Source of the DNA: Syntrophales bacterium
GTDB taxonomy: Bacteria > Desulfobacterota > Syntrophia > Syntrophales > PHBD01
Assembly: GCA_035363115.1 (NCBI GenBank)
Contig: DAOSEM010000001.1
Coordinates: forward strand, 248,001-312,000
Length of the DNA: 64,000 bases
Direction: 5' to 3'
Shown here piece after piece: positions 15,935-26,100 of the stretch. Every line of letters starts with the position of its first letter. Positions within the stretch are counted from its first letter, which is position 1. The notes below the pieces were generated by a model, which ran no database searches, was not told the origin of the DNA, and saw only the letters and a list, made by a program, of their open reading frames with translations. The translations under genes and the position numbers were made by a program.

Positions 15935-18406
15935 ATGAACTGGGAAGATCTGCTGGTATCCGTTGAGAAGCCAGGCCGGTACATCGGCGGCGAGGTGAAT
16001 TCCCTGCGGAGGGATCCCGCTTCCTGCCGGCTCCGGTTTGCCCTGGCCTTTCCCGACGCCTACGAAGTGGGCATGTCCCACCTGGGGCTCCAGATCCTTT
16101 ACTCAATCCTCGGTGCCCGGCCCGGCATCCTGGTGGAGCGCTGCTTCGCTCCCTGGCCGGACATGGAGCGCCTGCTCCGGGAAACGGGGGTCCCCCTCTC
16201 TTCCCTCGAATCCGGAATCCCCCTCCGGGACTTCGACGTCGTCGGTTTTTCCCTTCAGTACGAACTCTGCTTCACGAACGTCCTCAACATGCTGGACCTG
16301 GGAGGCATCCCCCTCCGGAGCGCCGACAGGCGGGACGGGGATCCCGTCGTGGTCGCGGGCGGTCCCTGCGCCTTCAACCCGGCTCCCGTGGCGGCCTTTA
16401 TCGACGCCTTTGCCGTCGGCGAGGGGGAGGAGGTCGTCTCGGAGATTGCCGCGGCAGTCCTGGAAGGCCGCGAACGGGGAGAGGGGCGCCGGGGCGTCCT
16501 GGAGCGCCTGGCCGCCCTGGAGGGCGTGTATGTTCCATCCCTGCCGCCGGCGGGTCGTGTCCGGAAGCGCGTCGTGGCGGATCTCAACCGGTGGCGGGAG
16601 CCGCAGCGGCCCGTGGTTCCCCTGGTGAAGGCCGTCCACGACCGGGTAAACCTGGAGATCGCCCGGGGATGCACCCGGGGGTGCCGCTTCTGCCAGGCCG
16701 GCATGGTCTGGCGTCCCGTACGGGAGCGGGACCCGGCCCTGCTCGTGGAGATGGCCGACAGCATGCTCTGCGCCACCGGCTACGACGAGCTCTCGCTCCT
16801 CTCGCTCAGCTCGGGCGATTACAGCCGGATCGAGCCGCTCCTGGAGTGCCTCATGGCCCGCCACTACGACGACCGGGTTGCCCTGGCCCTGCCGTCGCTC
16901 CGCGTGGAGACCCTCACGGGGAATCTCATCGAGCAGGTCCGGCGGGTCCGCAAGACGAGCTTCACCCTGGCCCCGGAGGCGGGGACCCAGCGCCTGCGGA
17001 ACCGGATCAACAAAGGGAACTCGGAGGAGGACCTTATTCGCACGGCCTCCCGGGTCTTCGATGCGGGCTGGCGGTCCCTGAAACTCTATTTCATGATCGG
17101 TCTTCCCGGGGAGACCCCGGACGACCTTGAGGGGATCGCCGGACTGGCATACCGGACGCTGGGCGTGGCGGGGAAGCGGGGACAGGTGACGGTGAGCCTG
17201 TCCACCTTCGTGCCGAAACCCCACACTCCTTTCCAGTGGGATGCGCAGGCCTCCCTGGATGAAACCGTCGGGAAGCAGCTGTTTTTCCGGGAGCGGATCC
17301 GGAACCGGAACCTCCCCGTCAAGTGGCACGACGCCCGGATGAGCCTCCTGGAAGGCGTTTTCTCCCGGGGGGACGAGCGTCTGGCGGACCTGCTGGAAGG
17401 GGCGTTCCGCCTGGGATGCCGGTTCGACGGCTGGTCCGACCACTACCGTTTCGAACTCTGGGAAGAGGCCATGCACGGGGCGGGCATCCGTCCGGAGGAG
17501 TACCTGCGGGAGCGCGGAACCGGCGAGGCGCTGCCCTGGGACGTCATCGACGCCGGTGTAGAGCGGGATTTCCTCCTGGAGGAGCGGGAACGGGGCCGGT
17601 GGGAAGAGACCACGGCGGACTGCCGGACCGCCGGGTGCACGAACTGCGGAGCATGCGACCACGACGTGGTCCGCATCGTCGAGGCTGCCGAGGAAGCGCT
17701 CCCGGAGCCGGATACGGGAGAGGGGAGCCGGATGCCCGACGTCGCGATCCCCGTCTGTTACCGGATGACCTTCGCCAAGCGGGGGACGTCGCGTTTTCTC
17801 TCCCACCTGGAGCTGTCGGCGGCCCTCCTCCGGGCCATGAAGCAGGCCGGCCTGTCCTTCGTGTTCAGCGGCGGATTCCATCCCCACCCGAAGGTCTCCT
17901 TCGCCTCAGCCACCGCCGTCGGCATGGAAAGCGCGGCCGAATACCTGGAGGCCCAGGTCCAGGAAAAGGACCCTTCGCCGCTCTCCCTCCCGGGGCGGAT
18001 CAACGCCTTCCTGCCGGCCGGCCTGGAGATCACCGCGGTCGAGGAGATCCCCCCCTTCGGATGGTCCCTGGCGGAGCAGGTCACCGGTTTTTCCTTCCGG
18101 ATCTCCCTGCCCCGGGAGACCTCTCCAGCCGAGTGGGACCGCCTGGCCGGCTGCACCGGGGCATTCCTGGCGGCGGAGAGCTTTCCCGTCACCCGGGAGG
18201 CAAAGGGCAAGGTCACGACCCGGGACGTCCGTCCCCTGGTGACCCGCCTCTCGGTGGATCCGTCCGCCTCCACCGTGGAGGCCGACGTGACGATCAGCCC
18301 GGCGGGCTCCGTCCGCCCCATGGAGATCCTCACGCAGGTCCTCGGCATCCCGAAAGCGGACGCGGCTCGCCTGCCCGTCCTCAAGACGGGGACCTTCTTC
18401 CGGTGA
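15935..18406 (+). CDS. Radical SAM protein TIGR03960 fused to DUF2344 domain
   Basis: An 823-residue two-part protein. The first about 600 residues have a B12-binding-like N-terminus (FALAFPDAYEVGMSHLGLQ) and a radical SAM core with CTRGCRFCQAG, whose three cysteines bind the 4Fe-4S cluster. A second cysteine set, CTNCGAC, is near residue 570. The last about 220 residues form the DUF2344 domain (YRMTFAKRGTSRFLSHLEL). Such fusions are common next to rplU-rpmA-obg in anaerobes and their reaction is unknown; a tRNA or ribosome-related modification has been suggested by context. The ATG at 15935 matches family starts; GTG at 15914 is an alternative. Confidence 0.9.
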   Translation: MNWEDLLVSVEKPGRYIGGEVNSLRRDPASCRLRFALAFPDAYEVGMSHLGLQILYSILGARPGILVERCFAPWPDMERLLRETGVPLSSLESGIPLRDFDVVGFSLQYELCFTNVLNMLDLGGIPLRSADRRDGDPVVVAGGPCAFNPAPVAAFIDAFAVGEGEEVVSEIAAAVLEGRERGEGRRGVLERLAALEGVYVPSLPPAGRVRKRVVADLNRWREPQRPVVPLVKAVHDRVNLEIARGCTRGCRFCQAGMVWRPVRERDPALLVEMADSMLCATGYDELSLLSLSSGDYSRIEPLLECLMARHYDDRVALALPSLRVETLTGNLIEQVRRVRKTSFTLAPEAGTQRLRNRINKGNSEEDLIRTASRVFDAGWRSLKLYFMIGLPGETPDDLEGIAGLAYRTLGVAGKRGQVTVSLSTFVPKPHTPFQWDAQASLDETVGKQLFFRERIRNRNLPVKWHDARMSLLEGVFSRGDERLADLLEGAFRLGCRFDGWSDHYRFELWEEAMHGAGIRPEEYLRERGTGEALPWDVIDAGVERDFLLEERERGRWEETTADCRTAGCTNCGACDHDVVRIVEAAEEALPEPDTGEGSRMPDVAIPVCYRMTFAKRGTSRFLSHLELSAALLRAMKQAGLSFVFSGGFHPHPKVSFASATAVGMESAAEYLEAQVQEKDPSPLSLPGRINAFLPAGLEITAVEEIPPFGWSLAEQVTGFSFRISLPRETSPAEWDRLAGCTGAFLAAESFPVTREAKGKVTTRDVRPLVTRLSVDPSASTVEADVTISPAGSVRPMEILTQVLGIPKADAARLPVLKTGTFFR

Positions 18407-18412
18407 TTTGCC

Positions 18413-18482
18413 GGACCCCCGGCCGCGCCCCCGCGGCTGGGCGTTTCTTCCGGGGCGCGGGGGCTGTTACGGGGGCTTCCGG
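18413..18482. repeat. Degenerate remnant of the nested-palindrome element (modules A and C only)
   Basis: GGACCCCCGGCCGCGCCCCC (18413-18432, continuing to 18436) matches reversed module A with about two mismatches, and 18450-18482, with CGGGGCGCGGGGGCTG, matches reversed module C with a few. Module B is absent. The two pieces can pair through GCGCCCCCGC and GCGGGGGC, forming a hairpin between the TIGR03960 gene and the rplU promoter that may act as a transcription block. Confidence 0.6.
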
Positions 18483-18510
18483 ACACGGCATCCAGGGGGA
18501 GAAATTTTGG

Positions 18511-18539
18511 TTGACAAACGGCGTTGAATTGCGTAGGTA
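18511..18539 (+). promoter_or_regulatory. Candidate promoter of rplU-rpmA
   Basis: A perfect TTGACA (18511-18516) is followed after 17 bases by TAGGTA (18534-18539), about 40 bases upstream of the rplU ATG. The -35 is strong and the -10 poor. Confidence 0.45.
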
Positions 18540-18578
18540 GCCTTTTCCAATTTTTCTGACAGCGAAGGAATATCTCCC

Positions 18579-18890
18579 ATGTACGCAGTCATCCAGACGG
18601 GTGGTAAACAGCACCGGGTTTCCGAAGGCGATGTCCTGGCGGTTGAAAAGATCGAGGGGCAGAAGGGAGACGCGGTGGTGTTCAGTGAGGTTCTCCTGGT
18701 TTCGAAAGATGAAGATGTCCGGATCGGCCAGCCTTTCGTGGATGGCGCAAAGGTCGTCGGAGAGATCGTCGCCCAGGAGAAGGGTCCCAAGATTGTCGTC
18801 TTCAAAATGAAGCGCCGCAAGGGATTCCGCAAGAAGACGGGACACAGGCAGCTTCTCACCCGAATGAAGATCAAAGAAATTTCTCTGTAG
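18579..18890 (+). CDS. rplU: 50S ribosomal protein L21
   Basis: A 103-residue L21 with the standard start MYAVIQTGGKQHRVSEGD and the basic C-terminus KMKRRKGFRKKTGHRQ that contacts 23S rRNA. Length and conserved residues are normal. AAGGA lies about 10 bases before the ATG. It is 12 bases from rpmA, the usual pairing, and has its own candidate promoter upstream. Confidence 0.98.
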   Translation: MYAVIQTGGKQHRVSEGDVLAVEKIEGQKGDAVVFSEVLLVSKDEDVRIGQPFVDGAKVVGEIVAQEKGPKIVVFKMKRRKGFRKKTGHRQLLTRMKIKEISL

Positions 18891-18902
18891 GCGGAGGGTC
18901 CG

Positions 18903-19160
18903 ATGGCACACAAGAAAGGACAGGGGAGCTCCCGGAACGGCCGGGACAGCAATGCCCAGCGCCGGGGCGTGAAGGTCTACGGCGGCCAGAAGATTACCGC
19001 CGGCTCCATCATCATCCGCCAGCTGGGAACCAAAATTCATCCGGGCAACAACGTCGGCATGGGGAAGGATTACACCCTCTTCGCCAAGATTGACGGAGTC
19101 GTGACGTTCGAGAGGCTCGACAAGACGCGCAAGAAGGTCAGCGTCTACGCCGCCGCTTAA
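18903..19160 (+). CDS. rpmA: 50S ribosomal protein L27
   Basis: An 85-residue L27 beginning MAHKKGQGSSRNGRDS, the N-terminus that reaches the peptidyl-transferase centre; no cleavable extension is present, unlike in Firmicutes. GVKVYGGQ and RQLGTKIHPGNNVG are conserved. GGAGGG stands before the ATG. A strong intrinsic terminator follows 58 bases after the stop, so rplU-rpmA can be a separate unit from obg. Confidence 0.98.
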   Translation: MAHKKGQGSSRNGRDSNAQRRGVKVYGGQKITAGSIIIRQLGTKIHPGNNVGMGKDYTLFAKIDGVVTFERLDKTRKKVSVYAAA

Positions 19161-19218
19161 GGCGAGGGGATCCGGATCCTCCGGAGAACCGTCACACCTG
19201 GATCGGCCAATTCACGGG

Positions 19219-19255
19219 AAGGCACTTTGCATACAGTAAAGTGCCTTTCTTTTTT
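19219..19255 (+). terminator. Intrinsic terminator after rpmA
   Basis: AAGGCACTTT (19219-19228) pairs perfectly with AAAGTGCCTT (19238-19247) around a 9-base loop, followed by TCTTTTTT. Confidence 0.9.
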
Positions 19256-19257
19256 CA

Positions 19258-19388
19258 GGCGGGCCATTGAAAACCGCCCGTACGCGGCACTCCCCCCGTC
19301 CCGTGCCATTCCATGTACGAACGGTACGACTCACGGCCCGGGACTTCGGGCGCTTTGCATCCGGACGTTTTTGAACGGTCCGGATGCA
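19258..19388 (+). repeat. Second repeat family, copy a (diverged)
   Basis: About 125 bases of palindromic sequence with centre TGTACGAACGGTACGACTC and the block ACGGCCCGGGACTTCGGGCG, then TTTGCATCCGG and TTTTTGAACGG at the right end. The same order of blocks occurs at 41616-41739 and, reversed, at 56119-56239. This copy is the most diverged, and its left end has lost part of the GGCTGCTGAAAAA terminus. Confidence 0.65.
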
Positions 19389-19407
19389 TGACTGTCGGCA
19401 GATCGCC

Positions 19408-20424
19408 ATGAAATTCATCGACGAGGCAAAAATCTACGTGAAGGCCGGTGACGGCGGCCGGGGCTGCGTCAGCTTCCGCCGGGAGAAGTATGTCCCCCGG
19501 GGCGGCCCCGACGGCGGCGACGGCGGCAAGGGTGGAGATGTGATCCTCGTGCCGACGACAGCCCTGCAGACGCTCCTGGATCTGAAGTACCGCCAGCACC
19601 ATACGGCCGATCGTGGAGGGCATGGCGGCGGCAACAACCGGACAGGCAGGAACTCCCAGGACATCCGGATCCGCGTTCCCGTCGGCACCCTCGTCAAGGA
19701 TGCCGAAACGGGCGAACTCCTGGCGGACCTGACAGAGGAGGGCCTGGAATTTACCGTCGCCCGGGGCGGCATCGGGGGAAAAGGGAACGCTTTTTTCAAG
19801 ACATCCACCAACCAGGCGCCGCGATTTTCCCAGGAAGGCATACCCGGCGAGGAGCGGACGATCCTGCTGGAGCTGAAGCTCCTGGCGGATGTCGGGATCG
19901 TGGGGCTTCCCAATGTCGGGAAATCCACGTTCATCTCCCGTGTCTCCGCAGCCCGCCCCAAGATCGCCGACTATCCCTTTACAACGCTGGTTCCAAATCT
20001 CGGTGTCGTCCGCTATACCGACGACCGGTCCTTCGTCGTCGCCGACATCCCGGGCCTGATCCGCGGGGCCTCGGAAGGCCACGGCATGGGCATCCAGTTC
20101 CTCCGGCACATCGAGCGGACGGTTGTCCTGCTCCACATCCTGGACATCTCCGGCGAGGACGAGGCATCCGGCTGGGAACGCTACGAGACGGTGAACACCG
20201 AGCTGGGACGCTTCAATCCCTCCCTCCTGAAAAAGCCCCAGGTCGTGGCGGTCAACAAGACGGACCTGACGGAGGTCCGGGAAAGGTTGCAAAAAGAAAT
20301 TGACACGTTCGCCGCAAAAGGGATAAAAATCCATACCTTTTCGGCAGTTACCGGCGAGGGGCTGGCTGTGGTCCTCCACGCCGTGGCGGCGGAACTGGAA
20401 AAGCAGAGGGAACCCATCCAATGA
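19408..20424 (+). CDS. obg: GTPase Obg/CgtA
   Basis: A 338-residue Obg GTPase involved in late 50S ribosome assembly. The glycine-rich Obg domain (residues 1-158) starts MKFIDEAKIYVKAGDGG. The G domain has GLPNVGKST, DIPGLIRGASEGHGMG and NKTD. The C-terminal OCT domain is absent, as in many species. The ATG at 19408 fits family starts; an in-frame upstream ATG at 19384 lies inside the repeat. The 3' end overlaps proB by four bases (ATGA). Confidence 0.97.
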   Translation: MKFIDEAKIYVKAGDGGRGCVSFRREKYVPRGGPDGGDGGKGGDVILVPTTALQTLLDLKYRQHHTADRGGHGGGNNRTGRNSQDIRIRVPVGTLVKDAETGELLADLTEEGLEFTVARGGIGGKGNAFFKTSTNQAPRFSQEGIPGEERTILLELKLLADVGIVGLPNVGKSTFISRVSAARPKIADYPFTTLVPNLGVVRYTDDRSFVVADIPGLIRGASEGHGMGIQFLRHIERTVVLLHILDISGEDEASGWERYETVNTELGRFNPSLLKKPQVVAVNKTDLTEVRERLQKEIDTFAAKGIKIHTFSAVTGEGLAVVLHAVAAELEKQREPIQ

Positions 20425-21569
20425 ATATGGTGCGGAAAGACGTCCTGGGGTCGGTGAAGCGAGTCGTCGTCAAGATCGGTTCGGCCGTGGTGACGGGCGA
20501 GGACGGGATCGACCGCGACATCATCGAGCAGCTTGTCGGCGAGGTGGCCGCCCTGATCGGGAGAGGGTGCCAGGTGGTCATCGTCACCTCCGGCGCCATC
20601 GCCTCCGGCAAACACCGCATGGGCATCACGACCCCCTTGAAGAGCATGCCCCAGAAGCAGGCGGCGGCGGCCATCGGACAGGGCAGGCTGATGCGGGTCT
20701 ATTCGAACGCCTTCGGCCGGCACGGCATCTACGTGGGGCAGATCCTCCTCACCATGAGCGACCTGACGGACCGGAAGCGGTTCATCAACGTCCGCAACAC
20801 CATGACGACCCTGATGGAGTGGGGCGTCGTGCCGATCATCAACGAGAACGACACCGTCGCCGTGGACGAAATCAAGTTCGGCGACAACGACTCCCTGGCC
20901 GCCATGGTGGCCAACATCGTCGAGGCCCACCTCCTGGTCAACCTGACCAGCACGGAGGGCCTCTACGACCGGAATCCCGCCAAGTCGAAAAAGGCGAAGA
21001 TCCTGCATCTCGTCGAGGAGATCACCGACGACATCCAGGCGGCGGCGACGGACGAGACATCCGACGTGGGGACCGGTGGCATGCGGAGCAAGGTCCTGGC
21101 CGCCCGCCGGGTCACCGCCTTCGGGATCCCCTACATCATCGCCTCGGGCAAACGGAAGGGAGTCCTGACGGGCATCCTGGACGGGGAGGAGATCGGCACC
21201 CTGTTCCTGCCTTCCAGCGAGCACCTCAACAGCCGCAAGTACTGGATCGCCTTCACCCTCCGCTCCCGGGGGAAACTCGTCCTCGACGACGGGGCGAAGA
21301 AGGCCCTGCTGGAGCATGGGAAGAGCCTCCTGCCCTCGGGTATCCTGAACGTGGATGGGGAATTCGGCGTCGGGGACCCGGTGATCTGCGTCGATCAGCA
21401 GGGGATGCTCCTGGCCAAGGGGCTGGTCAACTTCAGCGCCCAGGACGTCCGGAAGATCATGGGGCTCAAGACCTCGAAGATCCAGCAGGTCCTGGGATAC
21501 AAAGATTACGACGAGGTCATCCACCGGGACAACATGGCCGTCTCCAAGGAGCCGCGCCGGGTCCGGTAG
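20421..21569 (+). CDS. proB: Glutamate 5-kinase with PUA domain
   Basis: A 382-residue kinase that phosphorylates glutamate to glutamyl 5-phosphate in proline synthesis. VVVKIGSAVVTG and VIVTSGAIASGKHRMG are the ATP-binding amino-acid-kinase motifs, VPIINENDTVAVDEI the substrate region. The last about 100 residues are a PUA domain, as in the long ProB form. It overlaps obg by four bases, a conserved pairing; proA is not in the window. A bidirectional hairpin lies 28 bases after the stop. Confidence 0.97.
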   Translation: MNMVRKDVLGSVKRVVVKIGSAVVTGEDGIDRDIIEQLVGEVAALIGRGCQVVIVTSGAIASGKHRMGITTPLKSMPQKQAAAAIGQGRLMRVYSNAFGRHGIYVGQILLTMSDLTDRKRFINVRNTMTTLMEWGVVPIINENDTVAVDEIKFGDNDSLAAMVANIVEAHLLVNLTSTEGLYDRNPAKSKKAKILHLVEEITDDIQAAATDETSDVGTGGMRSKVLAARRVTAFGIPYIIASGKRKGVLTGILDGEEIGTLFLPSSEHLNSRKYWIAFTLRSRGKLVLDDGAKKALLEHGKSLLPSGILNVDGEFGVGDPVICVDQQGMLLAKGLVNFSAQDVRKIMGLKTSKIQQVLGYKDYDEVIHRDNMAVSKEPRRVR

Positions 21570-21587
21570 GCTCGTCGGTATGGGCAG

Positions 21588-21624
21588 AAAAAAACGAAGG
21601 CCGCCATTTCCTGAGTGGCGGCCT
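21588..21624. terminator. Bidirectional terminator between proB and the efflux operon
   Basis: AGGCCGCCA (21598-21606) pairs with TGGCGGCCT (21616-21624) around 9 bases. On the minus strand it is followed by TCGTTTTTTT, a good U-tract for the convergent efflux operon; on the plus strand only GTTTCA follows. Confidence 0.7.
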
Positions 21625-21788
21625 GTTTCATGGGGCGCTCCGTCAGAACGGGTCTCCCCATTCAGCGTTTCTCCGTTGCCGGGAGCGGCGAGCTCCAGGC
21701 CCCATCCCTGCAATTGCCGATTCCCATCGGCCGTCGATTGCAGCGGCCGTCGCGAAGCCCCGAGCGGCTCAAATCCGGCATCCGTCGG

Positions 21789-23195
21789 TCAGACTCCCCC
21801 GCCCAGAACCTTGTAGAGGGTGACCTGGTTGGCGTACCGGGCCAAGCGCAGGGAGATCAGTCCCTGTTGTGCGCTGTAGAGGGAGCGCTGGGCATCGAGA
21901 ACGCCCAGGTAGCTGTCGATTCCCTTTTCGTACCGGGCATTGGAAAGGCGGAAGGCCTCCGCGAGCGCCTCGACCAGCGCCTGCTGGGCCGCGATCTGCT
22001 GCTCCACGGTGCCCCGCACGGCAAGGGCGTCGGCCGTTTCCCGGAACGCCGTCTGAATGGTCTTCTCGTACTGGGCCACCGCCATTTCCCGGGCCACTTT
22101 CGTCACCTCGTAAGCCGACCACGTGCGGGCATCAAAGATCGGCAGCACGATCTGCGGCGCGAAGGTCCACGCGGCGGAGCCGGCGCGGAAGAGCCCCGAC
22201 AGTTCGGCGCTGGCCGTGCCGATGGTCGTGGAGAGGGAGATGCGGGGGAAGAAGGCCGCCCGGGCGGCGCCGATGTCGGCGTGGGCTGCCTTGAGCCTGT
22301 GCTCCGCCGCCAGTACGTCCGGCCGCTTGAGGAGCGGGTCCGATGTCAGGCCGGAAGCGATTTCCACGGGCGGCTCGATGCGGGTCAGCGACTCCGGCAG
22401 GAGCTCCGGCGGCAGGGGGGAGCCGGCCAGGAGACGGAGGGCGTTTTCATCCTGCGCGGCCAGTTGCGTGTACCGGGCGACGTTTCCCCGGGCCGCCTCC
22501 ACCTGGCTCTGGGCCTGCCGGAGGATCAGCGCCGAGACCAGTCCCACGTCGTGACGCTTCCGGACCAGGTTGTAGGTGGTCTCCTGCGCCTCCAGGGTGG
22601 CGGTTGCCAGTTTCAGGTTCTCCCGGTCCGCCGCCAGGGCGAAATAGGTGTTGGCCACGGCGGAGACGAGCATGATCCGGGCGCTCCGGCGATCCTGGTC
22701 CGTGGCGAGGTACTGTTCCCATGCCTCGTCCTTCAGGCTCTGGAGGCGGCCGAAGAAGTCGATCTCCCAGGCGCTGACGCCGGCGGCGACGCTGTTTTTC
22801 CTGGATATCATGTCTGTTCCGGAGCTCGAGAGGTCCGCCGGGATCCGTTCCCTGTACACGCTGCCGGTTGCGTTGACCGACGGCAGGAGGGACGCTCTCT
22901 GGATTCCGTAGAGCGCCTCCGCCTTTTCGACGTTCAGGACGGCCAGGCGGAGGTCGCGGTTGTTGGCGAGGGCGATCTCGACGATGTCCCGCAGGCCCCC
23001 GTCGGTGATGAAATCCCGCCATTGCAATTCCCACGCGGCCGGGGCTGGCACGGCCTCTGTCGTTTCCGTGTAGGCCGCCCCGGACGGCCACTCCGCGGGA
23101 ACGGGAGGAGCGGGCCTGGTGTATTTCGGGGCCAGCGTGCATCCACCGAGGAGCACCGCCGTCACGGCCAGGCAAAGAATGGTCTTTCTGCTCAT
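21789..23195 (-). CDS. Outer-membrane efflux lipoprotein, OprM/NodT family
   Basis: A 468-residue TolC-fold lipoprotein. The signal peptide ends in the lipobox LGGC (about residue 18), after which the cysteine would be acylated. APKYTRP just after it is the usual start of the mature OprM/NodT group, and two outer-membrane-factor repeats follow. It provides the outer-membrane exit duct for the RND pump. The ATG at 23195 lies one base after the stop of the RND gene; the frame is open upstream to 23267 but that would overlap the pump and lose the signal peptide. Confidence 0.93.
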   Translation of the reverse strand: MSRKTILCLAVTAVLLGGCTLAPKYTRPAPPVPAEWPSGAAYTETTEAVPAPAAWELQWRDFITDGGLRDIVEIALANNRDLRLAVLNVEKAEALYGIQRASLLPSVNATGSVYRERIPADLSSSGTDMISRKNSVAAGVSAWEIDFFGRLQSLKDEAWEQYLATDQDRRSARIMLVSAVANTYFALAADRENLKLATATLEAQETTYNLVRKRHDVGLVSALILRQAQSQVEAARGNVARYTQLAAQDENALRLLAGSPLPPELLPESLTRIEPPVEIASGLTSDPLLKRPDVLAAEHRLKAAHADIGAARAAFFPRISLSTTIGTASAELSGLFRAGSAAWTFAPQIVLPIFDARTWSAYEVTKVAREMAVAQYEKTIQTAFRETADALAVRGTVEQQIAAQQALVEALAEAFRLSNARYEKGIDSYLGVLDAQRSLYSAQQGLISLRLARYANQVTLYKVLGGGV

Positions 23196-23196
23196 A

Positions 23197-26100
23197 TCAA
23201 CGATCCTCTGCCGGGCTTGGATCCTCCGGCTTGACGGTTTTGGTTTCGCCTGTGCTGCGCTTTCCAAAGAGTTTTTCCTTCAGTGCCGGGAAGAATCCGC
23301 TTCCGCCGCCGGGTCCGGCCTTCTCGACCCTTCCTCGCTTGCCGAAGACGCGCTCGACCAGGACGTAGAAGAGGGGTGAGAAGATGACCACGAGCACCGT
23401 GGCGGTCACCATTCCTCCCAGCACGCCGGTGCCGATGGCATTCTGCGCCCCCGCGCCGGCGCCGGTACTGATGGCCAGGGGCAGGACGCCGAATCCGAAG
23501 GCCAGCGAGGTCATCACGATGGGTCGGAAACGCAGCTTCGCCCCTTCCAGGGTGGCCTCGATCAGCCCCATACCCTTTTCCAGACCCCCCTTGGCGAACT
23601 GCACGATCAGGATGGCGTTCTTGGTCGTGAGGCCCAGGGTGGTCAGGAGGCCGATCTGGAAATAGACGTCGTTGGTCATCCCCCGCATGCTCGAGGCGAT
23701 GACGCCGCCGATCACGCCCAGGGGCAGGACCAGCAGGATCGAAATGGGGATCGTCCAGCTCTCGTAAAGCGCCGCCAGGCACAGGAAGATCACGAAGATG
23801 GAGAAGGCGTAGAGCAGAGGCGCCTGGGAGCTCGACATCCGTTCCTGGTAGGAAAGGCCTGTCCAGTCGTAGCCGATCCCCTTGGGCAGCTTTGCCACGG
23901 CCTCTTCCATGGCTTGCATGGCCTCTCCCGAACTGATCCCCTGCTTTGGCTCGCCCCAGATGTTGATGGAGGGGAACCCGTTGAAACGCGACAGCTGGGG
24001 AGGACCGGAGGTCCAGCGGCCCGTGGCGAACGATGAAAACGGAACCATTTCTCCCCGCGTGTTCCGGACATAGAGCTTTTCCAGGTCGCCGGGCAGCATG
24101 CGGTGGGGGGCGTCCGCCTGAACATAAACGCGCTTCACCCGGCCCCCCTGGATGAAATCATTGGCGTAGGCTCCGCCGAAGGTCGCGGAGATCATGCTGT
24201 GGATAGACGAGATGGGAGCCCCCATGGCGCCGGCCTTTCCCCAGTCCACGTCGACCCGGTACTCGGGCACGTCGGGGATGCTGTTGGGCCGCACGGAGGT
24301 GAGCCGACTGTCCTCGGCCGCGAGGCCGAGAAGCTGGTTTTGTGCGTCGATCAGGGCGGCGTGCCCGAGGCCGCCACGGTCCAGGAGCTGGAAATCGACT
24401 CCCCGGGCCATGCCCAGCTCGGACACGGCGGGCGGCGCGAAGATAAAAACCATGGCGTTGCGGATGCCCGAGAGAGAGCCCATGGCCCTGCCCGCGACGG
24501 CCTTCGCCTTCAGGTCGCTCCGGTTGCGAAGCTCCCAGTCCTTCAGCTTGATGAACACCATGCCGTTGTTCTGCGACCGTCCGGAGAAGCCGATTCCACG
24601 GATGCCCATCGTCGAGGCTACCGCCTCCTTCTCGTGCTCCTGGAAGTAGCGCTCGATCTTTCTGGTGACCTGTTCGGTCTGCTCCAGTGTGGATCCCGTC
24701 GGCATGATCACCTGGGCGAGAAGGATGCCCTGGTCTTCGTCGGGAAGGTAACCCGTGGGCATCCGGAGGTACAGGAGCCCCATGACGACCACGATCACCA
24801 TGAAGATGGCCAGGTAGCGCCGCTTCCTGGAGAGAGACCGGCTTACCAGTTTTGTATACAGCTCCCGCGTCCGGAAGAACCAGCGGTCAAACCGGAGGAA
24901 GAAGGGGCGCAGGAAGCGGATCGCATTCTCCGCCGGTTCATGCCCCGCCGCCACCGGCTTGAGGAGGGACGCGCAGAGCACCGGCGTCAGGATCAGAGCC
25001 ACCACGACCGACAGGAGCATGGAGGAAATGATGGTCACGGAGAACTGGCGGTAGATGATCCCGGTGGAGCCGGGGAAAAAGGCCATGGGGCCGAATACAG
25101 CCGAGAGGACGAGGCCGATGCCGATCAGGGCGCTGGTGATCTGCTCCATCGACTTGGCGGTCGCCTCCCGGGGCGAAAGGCCTTCTTCGCTCATGATCCG
25201 CTCCACGTTCTCCACCACCACGATGGCGTCGTCCACGAGCAACCCGATGGCCAGCACCATGGCGAACATGGTCAGCATGTTGATGGAGAAGCCGAACAGC
25301 CCCAGCACGGCGAATGTTCCCAGGATCACGACGGGCACCGCGATGGTCGGGATCAGGGTCGCCCGCATGTTGCCGAGGAACAGCAACATGACCAGAAAGA
25401 CCAGGAAGATCGCCTCGAAGAGGGTCTTGACCACCTCGTTGATGGCCACCCGGATGAAGGGAGTGGTGTCGTGGGGATAGACGATCGTGATCCCCGCGGG
25501 GAAGAACCGGCTCATCTCCGCCATCTTTTCCCGGACGGCGTTGGCCGTGTCCAGGGCGTTGGCGCCTGCGGCCTGCCGGATGGCGATGCCCGCGGAGGGT
25601 TTCCCGTTGAAGGCCCCCGAGATGTCGTAGGCCTCCGTCCCCAGCTCCGTCCAGCCCACGTCCCGGATCCGGACGGTGGAGCCGTCGGGATTGATGCGGA
25701 TGGGGATGGCGGCGAACTCCTCGGGGGTCTTGAGCATGTTCTGGACGACGATGGAGGCGTTCAGGCGCTGGCCCTTCACCGCCGGCGCCCCGCCGAACTG
25801 CCCGGCGGAGACCTCCACGTTATAGGCCTTCAGGGCCGCGAGCACATCCGCCATCGTCAGGCTGTAATCCCTCAATTTGTTGGGATCGACCCAGACGCGC
25901 ATGGCGTAGCCGCTGCCGAAGATCTGCACCTCGCCCACGCCGGGCACCCGCGCCAGGACCTTCTCCAGGTTGGAGACGGCGAAGTCCCGCAGGTCGTTGC
26001 CGTCCATGCTTCCGTCTTCCGAGATCAGGCCGATGACCATCAGGTAGTTCCGGGTGGATTTGCTGACCTGGACCCCCTGGTTCTTGACCACGTCGGGCAG

